This document shows positions 14,933 through 16,160 of a stretch of 16,160 nucleotides of DNA, one piece after another (the stretch's first letter is position 1; each line of letters starts with the position of its first letter). The notes beneath the pieces were generated by a model. It was not told where the DNA came from, did not search any database, and was given only the letters and a program-made list of their open reading frames with translations. The DNA comes from an uncultured Elioraea sp. (lineage in GTDB: Bacteria > Pseudomonadota > Alphaproteobacteria > Acetobacterales > Acetobacteraceae). The stretch lies in assembly GCA_937995555.1 (NCBI GenBank), contig CALKJX010000311.1, positions 1 through 16,160 on the forward strand, in the 5' to 3' direction. Both the position numbers and the translations under genes were made by a program.

Positions 14933-15382
14933 TTAACGCGCGGCGATGCGGCGCGCGATCGCCCTGATCGCCATGCCCAGAACGGGAAGCCGTGCGTACA
15001 CCTGCATTCCGGAGTCCCAGTGATCGACATGGGCGGACACGAGCCCGTCCGGTGCGAAGCCGATCTCGCTCACGCCGTCGATCGTCTGTGTGTCGGCGCC
15101 CCGGCGGCAGGTGAAACTCCAGCGCAGATACCCGGCGGCGATGCCGAGCGCATGGTCGGTGACGAGGAAGCGCGGCTCGGCCACGGTTGCGAACATGTGC
15201 CGCAGCATGCGCTCGAAGGCGTCGCGGCCACGGACCTCCTGAAACGGATCGCGGAAGCGGATGTCCGCGGCGGCGAGCCCGACCAGCGTCGGGACCGTCT
15301 CCGGCGTCAGCCCCTGCCAGGCCTCGCCCCATGCCCTGAGTGCGCCGGCGCGCGGATCGCGCGCCAGGTCCTCGAACCTCAT
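14933..15382 (-). CDS. SnoaL/NTF2-like protein of the SDR-cfa locus
   Basis: A 149-residue single-domain cone-barrel protein: an N-terminal helix (W..AWQGLTPETVPTLVGLAAADIRFRDPF), then RGRDAFERMLRHMF, and later strands TDHALGIAAGYLRWSFTCRR and GFAPDGLVSAHVDHWDSG. The ending (YARLPVLGMAIRAIARRIAAR) is typical of the nuclear-transport-factor-2-like proteins encoded beside an SDR in cfa/ChrR loci. Members of this fold bind small hydrophobic ligands or act as isomerases and hydrolases; its role here is not known. ATG 15382 overlaps the SDR stop by 4 nt, so the two are co-translated. Confidence 0.8.
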   Translation of the reverse strand: MRFEDLARDPRAGALRAWGEAWQGLTPETVPTLVGLAAADIRFRDPFQEVRGRDAFERMLRHMFATVAEPRFLVTDHALGIAAGYLRWSFTCRRGADTQTIDGVSEIGFAPDGLVSAHVDHWDSGMQVYARLPVLGMAIRAIARRIAAR

Positions 15383-16158
15383 CGTCGTTGTGTCGCCCGT
15401 CCCACCAGCGGGAAGTATAGCGCATAGGGCAGGATGCGCATCAGCTTCAGGATGGCGGCGAAGCGGCGCGGGAAGGCGATCTCGAAGTGGCCGCGCGCGA
15501 GCCCGTCGGCGATCCGTTTCGCTGCCGCCTCGACCGGCATCAGGAACGGCATCGGGAAGTCGTTGCGGTCGGTCAGCGGCGTCTTCACGAATCCCGGGTT
15601 GACGACGTTGATCAGGACGCCCGCCCGGTCGAGGTCGAACTTCAGGCTCTCGGCCATGGCGATCAGTGCGGCCTTGGTGGCGGAATAGGCGATCGCCCGC
15701 GGCAGGCCGCGATAGCCGGCGACCGAGGAGACGATCGCGATCTGGCCGGCGCTGCGCGCGATCATCGCCGGCATGACGGACGCGAGCGCGGTCGCCGTGC
15801 CGTCGACGTTCACCCGCACCTGGCGCGAGAAGGCATCGAGATCGAAGCGTTGCGCGCTGTCGTGGATGTAGGTGCCCGCGTTCAGCACCGCGAGCACGAT
15901 CGGCCGGCCGGCCTCGGCCTGTGCGCGGTGCACGGCAGCGGAGACCGCCTGGGCGTCGGTGACATCGGCCGGTGCCGCGATGATGCGCCCCCCCGCCTCG
16001 GCCGCGAGGGCCGTCAGCTCCGCCTCGCGCCGTGCGGTCGCGACGACGGTCCAGCCGCGCGCGACGAGCTCGAGCGCGAGTTGCCGGCCGATCCCCGAGG
16101 AGGCGCCGGTGATCCAGGCGAGCCCCTCCTCGGGCCGGGCGGGGCGCGGCCTGCTCAT
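15379..16158 (-). CDS. Short-chain dehydrogenase/reductase (SDR)
   Basis: A 259-residue classical SDR. NAD(P) motif TGASSGIG is at residues 17-24, NAG at 93-95, catalytic Ser145, Tyr158 and Lys162 (YSATK), and PGFVKT after it. Arg residues after the second strand (ATARREAEL) suggest NADP preference. The C-terminus (LKLMRILPYALYFPLVGRA) is more hydrophobic than usual and may touch a membrane, fitting a lipid substrate. The start at 16158 is 2 bp from the window edge, so its promoter and any upstream gene are not visible. In related loci this SDR, the SnoaL-like gene and the FAD/DUF1365/Cfa genes are all neighbours of an ECF sigma/ChrR pair; that part is knowledge of the locus type, not seen here. 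Confidence 0.9.
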   Translation of the reverse strand: MSRPRPARPEEGLAWITGASSGIGRQLALELVARGWTVVATARREAELTALAAEAGGRIIAAPADVTDAQAVSAAVHRAQAEAGRPIVLAVLNAGTYIHDSAQRFDLDAFSRQVRVNVDGTATALASVMPAMIARSAGQIAIVSSVAGYRGLPRAIAYSATKAALIAMAESLKFDLDRAGVLINVVNPGFVKTPLTDRNDFPMPFLMPVEAAAKRIADGLARGHFEIAFPRRFAAILKLMRILPYALYFPLVGRATQRR

Positions 16159-16160
16159 GC

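Overview
The window is GC-rich (roughly 70% by eye) with dense, often overlapping genes. Gene content suggests an alphaproteobacterium, possibly of the Rhodospirillales/Acetobacterales group: the ligase-associated DNA-processing set, a photolyase/CFA-synthase-like locus and a GC-rich dispersed hairpin repeat. This is inferred from gene content and composition only.

Left part (1-4121): a DNA-processing module. A metallo-beta-lactamase exonuclease (minus, running off the left edge) and an Lhr-like DEXH helicase (plus) diverge across 21 bp. The helicase overlaps the PdeM-type phosphoesterase by ATGA. The ATP-dependent ligase that normally accompanies these three is not in the window and may lie beyond the left edge. 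A secreted fasciclin-domain protein (4138-4842, minus) converges on the module.

Central part (5040-13909, plus): photolyase, FAD amine-oxidase-like enzyme, DUF1365 protein, CFA-synthase-like methyltransferase, GPH-type MFS permease, PPP-like metallophosphoesterase and DUF3833 lipoprotein, with gaps of 0-16 bp or stop/start overlaps except where an IS110-family element (about 7815-9260, transposase on minus) sits between the FAD gene and the DUF1365 gene. Photolyase, FAD enzyme, DUF1365, Cfa-like and DUF3833 genes, plus the SnoaL-like and SDR genes at the right edge, resemble the locus that in other proteobacteria travels with an ECF sigma/ChrR pair and the singlet-oxygen response. In Rhodobacter related enzymes build methylated and furan fatty acids. 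The Cfa-like protein has lost two residues of the E. coli Cfa bicarbonate site, which favours a methyltransferase (UfaM-like) role over cyclopropanation.

Right part (13906-16158): a decayed GNAT acetyltransferase (two internal stops) is split by a 127-bp three-hairpin, REP/BIME-like insertion that appears to have duplicated TCA. A small FlaG-like protein, a SnoaL/NTF2-like protein and an SDR follow on the minus strand, the last two overlapping by ATGA.

Most unusual points: the hairpin insertion in the GNAT gene, the degenerate IS110 copy with a candidate bridge-RNA leader inside a lipid-modification operon, the altered active site of the Cfa-like enzyme, and two compact hairpin structures sitting on gene junctions.
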